Origin: Pedobacter sp. Leaf176
Lineage (GTDB): Bacteria; Bacteroidota; Bacteroidia; Sphingobacteriales; Sphingobacteriaceae
Reading direction: 5' to 3'
NCBI RefSeq assembly: GCF_001424305.1
Contig: NZ_LMPD01000003.1
Location: 482,387 to 546,386 of the forward strand
Length of the DNA: 64,000 bases
Position numbers and translations under genes: made by a program. Under the pieces are notes generated by a model. The model had not been told where the DNA came from, searched no databases, and saw only the letters and a list, made by a program, of their open reading frames with translations. Of the stretch, positions 46,056-55,285 are shown piece after piece. Every line of letters starts with the position of its first letter. The stretch's first letter is position 1.

Positions 46056-46841
46056 TCAATGCAAAAACCGTTTTATAATTCTCAACTTATGGCTGTAAAC
46101 ACCTAATTCTCTATTAAAAATTCCCTGGTCATCAATTGGATCTATTTTTACTTTTGCCGAGGAGTGAATAATTTCATTTGGGCTCAGCATGATCCCAACG
46201 TGCGTAATTTTACCTTCAGCATTATCAAAAAACGCAACATCGCCCGGTTTAACTTCTGCCAAAAAGCCAACCAATTCGCCTTGTTCCGCTTGCTGTGACG
46301 CATCCCGGTTTAACTTAATGTTTAGCATTTTGAAAACCGTTTGCACAAAACCCGAACAATCTAAACCAAATAAATTCCGCCCTCCCCATAAATAAGGAAC
46401 ATTCTGAAAAAATTTAGCGGTTGATTCAATTTCTGTTTTGAAATCAGTTTTCGAGTTATCATGAGGCTCGAAATTGAGTTTGAATTTTTCTTCTCCAGCA
46501 TAGCAATACCCATCAGCCAAAAACGGTAAATTACTACCCGGACTTAAATGATATTGACTTCCATCAACAGCTATTAGAACATTATCAAAATTTAATGGGG
46601 CCAAGAAATTATAATTAGCCATTTCTATAAACTGCTCGCGGGAGAGAGATGCCAATTGTCGAAAATCCATCCAACCCTGATAACCATCATAACCATTTTG
46701 AATGAGCCACCAACGTTCATCTTTTTGAAGAATCTCTACATGCTCACCATATAATAGTTGCGAAACAATTTCCGATTTATCTGAAGGTTCGGCCCTTAAA
46801 GGCGCAACTGCAATTCTGCAAATACCATATTGATTTCCCAT
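46056..46841 (-). CDS. NlpC/P60 (C40) peptidase with SH3-like domain
   Basis: 261 residues. The N-terminal bacterial SH3 domain (GICRIAVAPLRAEPSDKSEIVSQLLYGEHVEIL, WWLIQNGYDGYQGWMDFRQL) is followed by a linker and the C40 peptidase (NVPYLWGGRNLFGLDCSGFVQTVFKML). The catalytic Cys is in LDCSGF and the His in THVGIML. It probably cuts gamma-D-Glu-diamino acid bonds in peptidoglycan fragments. No signal peptide is evident, as in cytoplasmic recycling-type enzymes (inference). Confidence 0.9.
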   Translation of the reverse strand: MGNQYGICRIAVAPLRAEPSDKSEIVSQLLYGEHVEILQKDERWWLIQNGYDGYQGWMDFRQLASLSREQFIEMANYNFLAPLNFDNVLIAVDGSQYHLSPGSNLPFLADGYCYAGEEKFKLNFEPHDNSKTDFKTEIESTAKFFQNVPYLWGGRNLFGLDCSGFVQTVFKMLNIKLNRDASQQAEQGELVGFLAEVKPGDVAFFDNAEGKITHVGIMLSPNEIIHSSAKVKIDPIDDQGIFNRELGVYSHKLRIIKRFLH

Positions 46842-46951
46842 TTGAATATGCTCTTAAAAGATTTGGTAAAACTAAGAAAATCCATCGGGCCACTAACATT
46901 TTGTATGCAAATTTGTTAATTTTATGATGATAACGTTTAAACCTTCTCAAC

Positions 46952-47404
46952 ATGAACTTTAAGAAAATATTAATTGCCGTTGATAATAGTACCTGCTCGG
47001 AAAAGGCAGCAAAAGCCGGCTATGAAATTGCTGAAAAATTTGGTTCAGAAGTAGCATTGGTCAATATAGTTGAGCCTGTCCCTGCGAATGTAAATCCAGA
47101 CTTAACCCTTGCACCCGTCTTTCTGGAAACTTATGATAACAGCGAAGAAAATAGTCATATTCTATTAAAAGAAATGGAAACAAAGTTTTCAAACGGAATA
47201 AAGACCACTTATTTAAGCGTCGTGGATACAGCAGCACATGGGATTATTCAACAGTCAGACGAATGGGGTTCCGATTTGATTGTTATAGGTACCTATGGAA
47301 GAACCGGTTTATACCACTTTTTAATGGGTAGCGTGGCGGAACACGTAGCGAGGAAATCTGCCTGCCCTGTTTTAATCATTCCCAATAAAAGCGAGATTGA
47401 CTAG
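46952..47404 (+). CDS. Universal stress protein, UspA family
   Basis: 150 residues with one Usp domain. The start KILIAVDNSTCSEKAAKAGYEIAEKFGSEVALVNIVEP and the ATP-binding signature GTYGRTGLYHFLMGSVAEHVARKSACPVLII are typical. Cytoplasmic, usually dimeric. It is followed 12 bp later by the serine hydrolase gene and may be cotranscribed. Confidence 0.93.
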   Translation: MNFKKILIAVDNSTCSEKAAKAGYEIAEKFGSEVALVNIVEPVPANVNPDLTLAPVFLETYDNSEENSHILLKEMETKFSNGIKTTYLSVVDTAAHGIIQQSDEWGSDLIVIGTYGRTGLYHFLMGSVAEHVARKSACPVLIIPNKSEID

Positions 47405-47415
47405 CATCATGTAAA

Positions 47416-48675
47416 ATGAATAAAATCTTCTGCTCTAATTTCTTGTTCATCACATTAATCTGGAGCTCCAGCCTTGTTTTCGGTCAGGAAGATACAAAAA
47501 CGGTAGTCTTTTCCGATAGTGAAAAAGCTAAAATTGATAACCTGTTTAAAGACTACATTGCTAAAGGCTGGATAAAAAGCATAACGGCAAATATTGCGGT
47601 AGATGGTAAAACAGTTTATAACAAAGCGTTCGGTAACAATCTAAATCGACCGGCTAAAACTGATGATATTTTACGAATCGCTTCACAAACTAAAGCCGTA
47701 ACATGTACGGCAGTGATGATTTTATTTGACGAGGGAAAATTTGCTCTTGAAGACCCGATTTCAAAATACATACCCGCATTTAAAAACCCTAAGGTATTAG
47801 ATAAATTTAACCCAGCCGATTCCAGCTACACCACTAAACCTGCTAATCACGAAATTACCATTCGCGAGTTAATGACGCATACGTCAGGATTGGGTTATGC
47901 TCAAATCGGCTCGCCTGAAATGAATGCGATTTATGCTAAAGCCGGAATTGAAGCTGGTTTTGTTATTAACAAAAAGCTTCTGGAGACTGAAATAAACAAA
48001 CTAGCCAGATTACCATTAGCTAGCCAGCCAGGAGAAAGGTGGCAATACAGCTTAGGCATTGATGTGCTGGGTAGGTTGGTTGAGGTTGCTTCTGGCTTTA
48101 ATCTAGACGTTTTTTTCAAAGAACGAATCTTCCAGCCTCTTGGCATGAGCGATACTTATTTTGCACTTCCAAGAGCGAAAGTGAACAGACTGGCTACAGT
48201 TTATACTGAAGATCCAAAATCACATACCGTTAAACCCTGGAAAGACGGTGCTTTTCCCGGCGCGACCATTAACTACCCTTTAAATGGAAACGGCTACTTT
48301 GCTGGTGGAGCAGGACTAGTTTCAACTTCACAAGATTATGGCATTTTTTTACAGATGTTGCTCAACCGAGGTACATTTAATGGTAAAAGAATACTTTCGG
48401 AAAATAGTGTGAGGTTGATGATCCGCAACCAGATAGGAAGTATTCCTTTTACTGACAATACTTTTGGATTGGGCTTCGAAGTAGTTACGGAGAAAAGCAG
48501 CAAAAAAACTGGTCAGAGTGCTGGTTCCTTTGGATGGGGAGGTTTTTTCGGTTCCACTTATTGGGTAGATCCCAAAAAGAAAATTGTTGCACAAATCTAC
48601 GTTCAGCAATGGCCTTTTTCACATGGCGAAATCGCTGAAAAATTCAAATCCATTATTTATAACGGCGTTAAATAA
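47416..48675 (+). CDS. Serine hydrolase, beta-lactamase class C-like
   Basis: 419 residues with a signal peptide (FLFITLIWSSSLVFG). The nucleophile motif SxxK is SQTK in LRIASQTKAVTCTAV. The Tyr motif is YSLGIDVLGRLVEVASG and the third motif lies in the C-terminal half (SFGWGGFFGSTYWVDPKKK). Family members include esterases, D-peptidases and lactamases, so the substrate is uncertain. Periplasmic or secreted. The gene ends just before a symmetrical terminator. Confidence 0.9.
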   Translation: MNKIFCSNFLFITLIWSSSLVFGQEDTKTVVFSDSEKAKIDNLFKDYIAKGWIKSITANIAVDGKTVYNKAFGNNLNRPAKTDDILRIASQTKAVTCTAVMILFDEGKFALEDPISKYIPAFKNPKVLDKFNPADSSYTTKPANHEITIRELMTHTSGLGYAQIGSPEMNAIYAKAGIEAGFVINKKLLETEINKLARLPLASQPGERWQYSLGIDVLGRLVEVASGFNLDVFFKERIFQPLGMSDTYFALPRAKVNRLATVYTEDPKSHTVKPWKDGAFPGATINYPLNGNGYFAGGAGLVSTSQDYGIFLQMLLNRGTFNGKRILSENSVRLMIRNQIGSIPFTDNTFGLGFEVVTEKSSKKTGQSAGSFGWGGFFGSTYWVDPKKKIVAQIYVQQWPFSHGEIAEKFKSIIYNGVK

Positions 48676-48676
48676 A

Positions 48677-48704
48677 AAAGTTCCATATTTCTATGGAACT
48701 TTTA
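48677..48704. terminator. Bidirectional terminator between hydrolase and ferredoxin genes
   Basis: AAAGTTCCATA (48677-48687), loop TTTC, TATGGAACTTT (48692-48702), flanked by A on the left and T on the right. The stem is perfect, and the A/T runs make it work on both strands for the two converging genes. Confidence 0.85.
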
Positions 48705-48735
48705 TTTTATAGATCTAAAATCGTAATTCTAAAAA

Positions 48736-49086
48736 CTAGTGCTCCTGATGTAACCAGGCTTTCTTAGCTAATAATTCTTCTTCGGTTTCCCGGATGTCTT
48801 CATCATCTACGCAACAATCAACCGGACAAACTGCGGCGCACTGAGGCTCATCATGAAATCCTTTGCATTCTGTACATTTATCCGATACAATGTAATAAAC
48901 CTCATCTGAAACCGCCTCTTGCGATGCATCAGCTTCAATTTGTTGATTACCAAAATCAATAACGCCTTCTAAATTTGTCCCATCAGAAAAACGCCATGCA
49001 GTACCGGCATCATAAATTGCATTATTAGGGCATTCCGGTTCACATGCCCCACAATTTATACACTCATCTGTTATTTTAATTGCCAT
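48736..49086 (-). CDS. Ferredoxin with two Fe-S clusters (4Fe-4S dicluster type)
   Basis: 116 residues. The first motif, [17 protein letters not shown], has CxxCxxCxxxCP. The second, [22 protein letters not shown], has the longer CxxC-x8-C-x3-C spacing of the bacterial dicluster type. The acidic linker and C-terminal tail ([19 protein letters not shown]) are normal for the family. It is a soluble electron carrier. It is divergent from the LuxC-type reductase gene. Confidence 0.92.
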   Translation of the reverse strand: MAIKITDECINCGACEPECPNNAIYDAGTAWRFSDGTNLEGVIDFGNQQIEADASQEAVSDEVYYIVSDKCTECKGFHDEPQCAAVCPVDCCVDDEDIRETEEELLAKKAWLHQEH

Positions 49087-49113
49087 GTCTTCGTCTAATT
49101 CTTTTGCTTAGTT

Positions 49114-49135
49114 TACCTTTGCAGCTGCAAATATA
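49114..49135. promoter_or_regulatory. Two divergent -7 boxes between the ferredoxin and LuxC-type genes
   Basis: TACCTTTG on the plus strand (49114-49121) and TATATTTG on the minus strand (49135-49128) both match TAnnTTTG. A near -33 (TTCG, 20 nt upstream) exists for the plus side. No clear -33 was found for the minus side. Confidence 0.4.
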
Positions 49136-49153
49136 AGATATAATCAATTAATA

Positions 49154-50179
49154 ATGTTTCTAAATATGTCAGTTTTAACTCAGGAAAAAGTAATTATCGC
49201 CTTTAAAAATTTAGGTAAGTTTCTTGCAGGCTCAACTGATGATTTAGAAAGTGCTAAGTATTCGGCACAAAATACCAACGCCTGGTTTACGCCAGAAAAC
49301 ATCAAAAAATCAACTGATTCTTTTTCGGCAATGCTCAATGAAGCGGATATCGATAACTGGTTTCAGACCATTGATTTTAGTTCTTCACCAAAGAAAATTG
49401 GATTAATCCTCGCTGGTAACATTCCTATGGTCGGTCTGCACGACGTTTTAAGCGTACTTGCTACTGGAAATACAGCGTTGATAAAATTATCCTCCTCTGA
49501 TGATAAGCTGATAAAAGCCATCCTTGAACAACTGATTATTATAGAACCATCCTTTCAAGACAGAATTGAATATGTAGAGCGTTTAAAAGATTTTGATGCT
49601 GTAATTGCAACCGGGAGTAATAATTCTTCAAGGTATTTCGACTACTATTTTGGCAAAGTTCCAAACATCATCAGAAAAAACAGGAATAGTGTGGCCGTTC
49701 TTGATGGATCAGAAACTTTTGAAGACATACAGAATTTAGGTGCAGATGTATTTGATTATTTCGGTTTGGGTTGTAGAAATGTTTCAAAGATCTATCTACC
49801 AAAGGGCTATGACATTGCCAAATTTTACGAGGGTATTGAAAGTTACCAATATATAATCAACCATTTCAAGTATAACAATAATTACGATTACAATAAATCT
49901 ATTTACCTGGTAAATGCGGCCAAGCATTTTGATAATGGCTTTTTACTGCTGAAAGAAGATGAAAGTTTGACCTCGCCCCTTGCGGTTCTTTTTTATGAAG
50001 AATACGAAAATACGGGTGACTTGGAAGAAAAGTTGAAAGCAAAAGCAGGAGAAATTCAGTGTGTGGTAACTAAAATGCAATTAGATATTAAAACCTTTAA
50101 ATTTGGCGAAAGTCAGCACCCTAAACTTTGGGATTATGCCGACAATGTGAACACTGTAGAGTTTTTAAAGCGTTTGTAA
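49154..50179 (+). CDS. Acyl-CoA reductase, LuxC family
   Basis: 341 residues of the aldehyde-dehydrogenase fold. The conserved core is KKIGLILAGNIPMVGLHDVLSVLATGNTALIKLSSSDD. Further on, VIATGSNNSSRYFDYYFGKVPNIIRKNRNSVAVL and YFGLGCRNVSKIYLPKGYD carry the presumed catalytic Cys. In this family acyl-CoA is reduced to the aldehyde; the natural substrate in Bacteroidota is not known. The start may be the ATG at 49166 (MSVLTQEKV), 12 bp later. Confidence 0.88.
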   Translation: MFLNMSVLTQEKVIIAFKNLGKFLAGSTDDLESAKYSAQNTNAWFTPENIKKSTDSFSAMLNEADIDNWFQTIDFSSSPKKIGLILAGNIPMVGLHDVLSVLATGNTALIKLSSSDDKLIKAILEQLIIIEPSFQDRIEYVERLKDFDAVIATGSNNSSRYFDYYFGKVPNIIRKNRNSVAVLDGSETFEDIQNLGADVFDYFGLGCRNVSKIYLPKGYDIAKFYEGIESYQYIINHFKYNNNYDYNKSIYLVNAAKHFDNGFLLLKEDESLTSPLAVLFYEEYENTGDLEEKLKAKAGEIQCVVTKMQLDIKTFKFGESQHPKLWDYADNVNTVEFLKRL

Positions 50180-50246
50180 CTTAAATCCGGCGCATTATGC
50201 CAATTCAGTTTTTTATTAAGATATTGCGTTAAATTGTTTCATTCAG

Positions 50247-52154
50247 ATGCGCTATCAGATTCGGATTTTTCTGTTTTTATTCTTAATTTTTATACTCAAT
50301 AATCTGTCAGCACAACAAGTGTGCACTGGCGCACTGGGCGACCCGGTAATCAATATAAATTTCGGATCCGGAAATACTACTTTTAGTAATCCATTAAGCG
50401 GTAACGCCACAAATTACAGGTTTATAGCTGGCACACCCGAAGATGGTGATTATACCATTACAAAAAATACGAATGGCATGAGGTCTGGCTGGCACCAGAT
50501 TAACAATCATACACCTAATGACCCCAATGGTTATATGATGGTTGTAAACGCTTCAAATACGCCGGGTATTTTTTATCAAACATCAATTCCTGATTTGTGC
50601 CCCGGGACAACATACGAGTTTGCAGCATGGATTACTAATATCCTGAATTACTCTGGAATTAAGCCAAATATTACTTTTTCAATCGAAACTAGCGCTGGTG
50701 CTGTACTACAAAGTTATAATACCGGAGATATCCAAGACGGTCCAACACCCGTTTGGAACCAATATGCCACCACTTTTAAGACTGGCAGTCAAACAGATTT
50801 GATATTAAAAATTACAAATAATGGACCGGGTGGCAATGGAAATGATATTGCTTTAGATGACATCACTTTCAGAGCTTGCGGCCCAACCATTATTCCTAGT
50901 ATTGGTGGTCTCGCAGATAAAAATCTATCGATTTGTAAGGGTACAACAGGAAATTATCAACTAAGTGCTGAAGTTTCATCTGTTTATGTAGAGCCAGCTT
51001 ATCAATGGCAAGCTAATAGTGGGAATGGATGGACCGATATTAATAGTGCCACTTCAACTGAAACAACAATTTCTTTAAATAATTTAATTCCCGGAGTTTA
51101 CCAATACCGACTTGTCGCTGCCGAGAAACAAAATATTGGATCGGCAAATTGCAGAGTCGCTTCTGCCCCATTAACAATCACTGTAAATTCAAAACCAAAC
51201 ACATCAGCAAGCAACAACGGCCCTGTTTGTGTCGGCGCAAACATTCAACTTTCGGCTACGGAAGGTGCAACCTTTACCTGGACAGGTCCGAATGGTTTTA
51301 CCTCTAGTGATAAATCGCCATTGATTAATAATGCGCAGTTAAACATGTCTGGTGTATATACTGTGACAGCGACGTTAAATGGTTGCACCAGCACATCATT
51401 TACAAATGTATTGGTACTTGATCCGGTTGATGCCTCAACAAGTTTTAATAGTGTTCCAATTTGCGAAGGTACATCTACGCGATTGTTTGCCAGCGGCGGC
51501 ACAGCTTATAAATGGTTTCCAACAGAAGGTTTGTCTAATCCAGATATAGCCGACCCTATTGCAACACCTAAAGAAACGACAATATATACAGTTACCGTAT
51601 CCAATGGGGCATGTAGTGCTACTGCAACTTCTGAAGTCATCGTTATTAAAAATGCGGTAGCGAACGCAGGGGCGGATATTAAAATTTTAAGTGGCCAATC
51701 CACTATTTTGAATGGACAAATTTCAGGAGATAATGTTAGTTATTTCTGGACACCTGCCGATTATCTAGACGATGCAACCAAGTTAAATCCTGTCGCTACG
51801 CCACCTTCAGATATAACCTACACCTTGCATGCCATTTCAAATCAAGGTTGTTTAAGCAGTACTGACGAAGTTTTTATAAAAGTATACCCAAAAATCGTTA
51901 TACCAAATTCTTTTTCACCTAATGGAGATGGGGTTAACGATACCTGGATTATTCCTGTAGCAGATGGCTTTCCTAATGCGAAAGTTAGCATCGTAAACAG
52001 AACGGGAAGCTTACTTTATCAAAGTAATGGCGTTTACAAGCCCTGGGATGGAAAGTTCGAAGGAAAAGACTTACCAGTCGGAACCTATTATTATACAATT
52101 TATTTCAACGAAGATTTCCAAATGTTTTCAGGCTGGATTTTCCTTAGCCGATAA
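50247..52154 (+). CDS. T9SS type B sorting domain protein (gliding motility-associated C-terminal domain)
   Basis: 635 residues. A signal peptide (FLFLFLIFILNNLSAQ) precedes a beta-sandwich carbohydrate-binding-like domain (INFGSGNTTFSNPL, PGIFYQTSIPDLCPGTTYEFAAWITNIL, NDIALDDITFRACGPTI). Ig/PKD-like repeats follow (SIGGLADKNLSICKGTTGNY, NNGPVCVGANIQLSAT, PICEGTSTRLFASGGTAYKW). The C-terminal sorting domain is PNSFSPNGDGVNDTWIIP through WDGKFEGKDLPVGTYYYTI. It should be exported by the type IX system to the cell surface. A function as an adhesin is inferred. Confidence 0.92.
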   Translation: MRYQIRIFLFLFLIFILNNLSAQQVCTGALGDPVININFGSGNTTFSNPLSGNATNYRFIAGTPEDGDYTITKNTNGMRSGWHQINNHTPNDPNGYMMVVNASNTPGIFYQTSIPDLCPGTTYEFAAWITNILNYSGIKPNITFSIETSAGAVLQSYNTGDIQDGPTPVWNQYATTFKTGSQTDLILKITNNGPGGNGNDIALDDITFRACGPTIIPSIGGLADKNLSICKGTTGNYQLSAEVSSVYVEPAYQWQANSGNGWTDINSATSTETTISLNNLIPGVYQYRLVAAEKQNIGSANCRVASAPLTITVNSKPNTSASNNGPVCVGANIQLSATEGATFTWTGPNGFTSSDKSPLINNAQLNMSGVYTVTATLNGCTSTSFTNVLVLDPVDASTSFNSVPICEGTSTRLFASGGTAYKWFPTEGLSNPDIADPIATPKETTIYTVTVSNGACSATATSEVIVIKNAVANAGADIKILSGQSTILNGQISGDNVSYFWTPADYLDDATKLNPVATPPSDITYTLHAISNQGCLSSTDEVFIKVYPKIVIPNSFSPNGDGVNDTWIIPVADGFPNAKVSIVNRTGSLLYQSNGVYKPWDGKFEGKDLPVGTYYYTIYFNEDFQMFSGWIFLSR

Positions 52155-52200
52155 TCTTTTGCCTTTCAGCTTTCAGCTTAAATAGCTATTTTTGGACTCA

Positions 52201-52404
52201 ATGTACATCATTAAAGTAAAAGGCATCGCCAAAATTCCAGATTATGTTCAGCTTAGGGATGATAAGTTTACACTGCTTGCCTATTTTAGGGTTGACAGGC
52301 CAGATAAATCTCTTGATAAATTAGGTTTGGGCGATAAGCTGGATGACATAATGAAAATGGTAAAAGATTTGCCTTTCGGGCAGATTGCTAAATTAGAGAT
52401 ATAA
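52201..52404 (+). CDS. Small conserved-looking protein next to ftsE
   Basis: 67 residues from ATG 52201 (MYIIKVKGIAKIPDYVQLRD); a TTG at 52192 would add three residues. It is soluble, with a beta start and a helical end (LGDKLDDIMKMVKDLPFGQ). I do not recognise the family with certainty. Its stop is 1 bp before the ftsE start, so it is in the same transcript. Confidence 0.6.
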   Translation: MYIIKVKGIAKIPDYVQLRDDKFTLLAYFRVDRPDKSLDKLGLGDKLDDIMKMVKDLPFGQIAKLEI

Positions 52405-52405
52405 A

Positions 52406-53089
52406 ATGGCAGAAAGCGCAGTAATTCATTTAAGCAATGTTGATGTTTTTCAACAAAAACACTTAGTACTCTCAAGCGTAAATTTACACATAGAAAAAGG
52501 TGAGTTTGTTTTTCTAATTGGTCAGACCGGTTCGGGAAAGAGTAGTTTGCTTAAAATTTTATATGGCGATTTACATATTGGAAGTGGTAACGGAGATATA
52601 GCAGGGTTCGACCTAAAAGATTTAAAGGAAGCGCAGGTTCCTTTCCTACGTCGTAAACTGGGTGTTGTTTTCCAGGATTTCCAATTACTAACCGACCGTA
52701 CGATCGAAAAAAATTTAGAATTTGTTTTAAAAGCTACTGGCTGGAAGGACGAAAACCTGATCAAAGAGCGCATTAAAGATGTGCTGGACAAAGTTGGATT
52801 GCGTTCAAAAATAAAAAAAATGCCCCATGAAATATCAGGCGGAGAGCAACAACGTATCGTCATAGCCAGGGCTTTACTGAACGACCCTGAAATTATTCTG
52901 GCCGATGAACCTACAGGAAATTTAGACCCGGAAACATCAGAGGAAATTGTTATGCTCCTTAAACAGATAAGTCAGAATGGTACTGCTGTTTTAATGGCTA
53001 CACACGATTATCACATCATCAGGACATTCCCATCGCGTATCATTAAATGTGAAAGTGGTGTTGTTCATGAAGATGCACAAATCTCATAG
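52406..53089 (+). CDS. ftsE: Cell division ABC transporter ATP-binding protein FtsE
   Basis: 227 residues, one ABC domain. Walker A GQTGSGKSSLLK, Q-loop FQDFQLLTDRT, signature SGGEQQRIVIARALL and Walker B IILADEPTGNLDPETSEEI are all intact, and the H-loop is MATHDYH. Sequence style is that of FtsE, which with FtsX regulates septal peptidoglycan hydrolases. ftsX is not adjacent here, so the name rests on the ATPase alone. A LolD-type role is the main alternative. Confidence 0.8.
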   Translation: MAESAVIHLSNVDVFQQKHLVLSSVNLHIEKGEFVFLIGQTGSGKSSLLKILYGDLHIGSGNGDIAGFDLKDLKEAQVPFLRRKLGVVFQDFQLLTDRTIEKNLEFVLKATGWKDENLIKERIKDVLDKVGLRSKIKKMPHEISGGEQQRIVIARALLNDPEIILADEPTGNLDPETSEEIVMLLKQISQNGTAVLMATHDYHIIRTFPSRIIKCESGVVHEDAQIS

Positions 53090-53133
53090 TAGCTGCACCT
53101 TGAAATCAAACCAAAACAGACCTGACCCGGATC

Positions 53134-53156
53134 ATAAATCAATTGAATTGATTTAT
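53134..53156. promoter_or_regulatory. Perfect interrupted palindrome upstream of grpE
   Basis: Arms of 11 nt, ATAAATCAATT and its exact reverse complement AATTGATTTAT, flank a single G. It is 45 bp after the ftsE stop and 142 bp before grpE. No T run follows, so it is more like a protein-binding site than a terminator. It is not the CIRCE sequence. Confidence 0.55.
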
Positions 53157-53297
53157 ATGCCAAAATTGTAAGCAATAAGCTAAAACCTTGCATCTACTGT
53201 CAAACTGTTCAGTTCACAGCAGATAAATCTGCCAGCTTGGCTGATTTAAGTGTATGGCAAAATAGTTGATATTAAGACCGAAAATCAGCATAATATT

Positions 53298-53879
53298 ATG
53301 TTTAATAAGAAGAAAAATAAAGATACAGAAGAAAATATAATGAATACTGAAAATACATCAGAAAATGCTGTACCAGAAAATATAGAAAACACCGAGAATC
53401 AGGAGCATACTGACCAGTCGGAAACGCAAACCATCGAAGAAAAACTACAAGCTGAGGTTCAACAGCTTAATGATAAGTATCTGCGTTTATATGCAGAGTT
53501 CGACAATTATAAACGCCGCACTCAAAAGGAGCGCGTTGAGTTGTTGCAAACCGCAGGTAAAGATGTGATTGTATCATTATTACCTGTATTAGACGATTTC
53601 GACAGAGCCCTAAAAGCAATGGAAACAGCTACTGATGTAGCACCTGTTAAAGAAGGCATTTTATTGGTGAGTACAAAATTAAAAAATACCCTGGCTCAGA
53701 AAGGGCTTAAAGATGTTGAAAGTATCAATAAAGATTTCGATACAGATTTCCATGAAGCCATTACTAATATTCCTGCCCCGAGCGATGATCTTAAAGGTAA
53801 AGTTATCGACGAGGTAGAAAAAGGTTATACTTTAAACGATAACATCATTCGTTTCGCTAAAGTTGTAGTTGGAGCATAA
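53298..53879 (+). CDS. grpE: Nucleotide exchange factor GrpE
   Basis: 193 residues from ATG 53298. An earlier ATG at 53250 would add 16 residues without family match. A low-complexity Glu/Asn/Thr N-terminus (about 1-55) is followed by a coiled coil (EEKLQAEVQQLNDKYLRLYAEFDNYKRRTQKERVELLQTAGKDV) and the beta-wing head (DFHEAITNIPAPSDDLKGKVIDEVEKGYTLND). It releases ADP from DnaK. It lies upstream of dnaJ by 89 bp. Confidence 0.94.
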   Translation: MFNKKKNKDTEENIMNTENTSENAVPENIENTENQEHTDQSETQTIEEKLQAEVQQLNDKYLRLYAEFDNYKRRTQKERVELLQTAGKDVIVSLLPVLDDFDRALKAMETATDVAPVKEGILLVSTKLKNTLAQKGLKDVESINKDFDTDFHEAITNIPAPSDDLKGKVIDEVEKGYTLNDNIIRFAKVVVGA

Positions 53880-53968
53880 AAAATTAGTGAATGATGAAAT
53901 GAGTGGGTGATTGAATGTTTTTACATTCACTAATTCAATCATTCAAATTCAATCATTTTAAAAAGAAG

Positions 53969-55129
53969 ATGAGTAAAAGAGACTATTATGATGTTTTAGG
54001 CGTTACCAAAAGCGCCCCTGCCGACGAGATAAAAAAAGCTTATCGTAAAATGGCAATTAAATATCACCCGGATAAAAATCCAGGGGATAAGGCTGCCGAA
54101 GACAATTTCAAGGAAGCTGCCGAAGCTTATGAAGTATTAAGCAATCCCGAAAAAAAGCAACGCTACGATCAGTTTGGTCATGCAGGTGTAGGCAGCAGTG
54201 CTTCAGGAGGTTATGGCGGCAACATGAACATGGATGATATCTTTAGTAATTTTGGAGATATTTTCGGTGGACATAATCCTTTCGAAAGCTTTTTTGGTGG
54301 TGGAGGTGGTGGACAGCAACGTGGCGGCCGACGTGTAGCAAAAGGCTCTAATCTTCGTATAAAAGTTAAGCTTACGCTTGAGGAAATTGCGCATGGCGCA
54401 GAGAAAAAGATTAAAGTTAATAAACTTGTTTCCTGTAAAACATGTGATGGAACTGGCGCCAAAGACAAATCATCAGTAAGTACATGTGGTACCTGTGGTG
54501 GTAGCGGGCAGGTTCGCAGAGTTACAAATACCATTCTCGGTCAGATGCAAACGGCATCTACCTGCCCTACCTGTAATGGTAGCGGACAGCAGATTACAGC
54601 AAAATGTACGATTTGCCATGGCGATGGCGTTGTGCGTGGCGAAGAAACAATAACCATTAATATTCCTGCAGGTGTAAGTGAAGGTATGCAGTTAAGTATG
54701 AGCGGCAAGGGAAATGCAGCCCCAAATGGTGGCGTTCCGGGAGATTTAATTATTCTTATAGAAGAAATGCCTCACGAAACCTTAAAACGCGAAGGCAATA
54801 ATATTGTTTACGATTTACACTTGAGTTTCGTTGACGCTGCTTTAGGTATGAGCATTGAAGTACCTACCATCGATGGAAAAGCAAAAATCAAAATTGATCC
54901 AGGTACACAAAGTGGAAAACTGTTACGTCTGAAAGGAAAAGGACTACCTGAAGTAAATTCTTATCACCGTGGTGATGAAATTATTCACCTCAATGTTTGG
55001 ACACCTAAGGCACTTAGCAGCGAAGAACGCACCGTTTTAGAAAAACTGCGGGATTCAGCTAATTTCAAACCGCAACCAGGAAAAAATGAAAAAAGTTTTT
55101 TTGACCGAATGAAAGAGTATTTCGAATAA
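53969..55129 (+). CDS. dnaJ: Chaperone DnaJ
   Basis: 386 residues from ATG 53969 ([12 protein letters not shown]); the frame before it (from 53915) covers AT-rich spacer and is rejected. The J domain carries HPD in [11 protein letters not shown], then a Gly/Phe region. The zinc-binding region has four CxxCxGxG repeats ([37 protein letters not shown]). C-terminal substrate-binding domains follow. It is the Hsp40 partner of DnaK and a likely heat-shock cotranscript of grpE. A strong terminator follows. Confidence 0.96.
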   Translation: MSKRDYYDVLGVTKSAPADEIKKAYRKMAIKYHPDKNPGDKAAEDNFKEAAEAYEVLSNPEKKQRYDQFGHAGVGSSASGGYGGNMNMDDIFSNFGDIFGGHNPFESFFGGGGGGQQRGGRRVAKGSNLRIKVKLTLEEIAHGAEKKIKVNKLVSCKTCDGTGAKDKSSVSTCGTCGGSGQVRRVTNTILGQMQTASTCPTCNGSGQQITAKCTICHGDGVVRGEETITINIPAGVSEGMQLSMSGKGNAAPNGGVPGDLIILIEEMPHETLKREGNNIVYDLHLSFVDAALGMSIEVPTIDGKAKIKIDPGTQSGKLLRLKGKGLPEVNSYHRGDEIIHLNVWTPKALSSEERTVLEKLRDSANFKPQPGKNEKSFFDRMKEYFE

Positions 55130-55149
55130 TTAAGAAATATTTAACTTAC

Positions 55150-55178
55150 AAACCGATGCAATCACATCGGTTTTTTTT
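55150..55178 (+). terminator. Rho-independent terminator after dnaJ
   Basis: AAACCGATG and CATCGGTTT form a 9-bp stem around a 6-nt loop, ending in eight T. It is 21 nt after the dnaJ stop. Confidence 0.93.
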
Positions 55179-55285
55179 ATTTCTAAATTGAGCAATAAAC
55201 TAGATAGAAATCAATCTTTTATTCATTTGATTTTTTCTGTAACCTTTAAATATTTTTTTCGACTAATAGATATAAAACGCAAACT

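Noticed and set aside
53134..53156. CIRCE operator for HrcA upstream of grpE
   Set aside because: The CIRCE arms TTAGCACTC and GAGTGCTAA with a 9-nt spacer are not present; the palindrome here differs in sequence and spacing.
53915..53968. dnaJ starting at 53915, and grpE at 53250
   Set aside because: Both extensions come from AT-rich spacer; the family N-termini start at 53969 and 53298.
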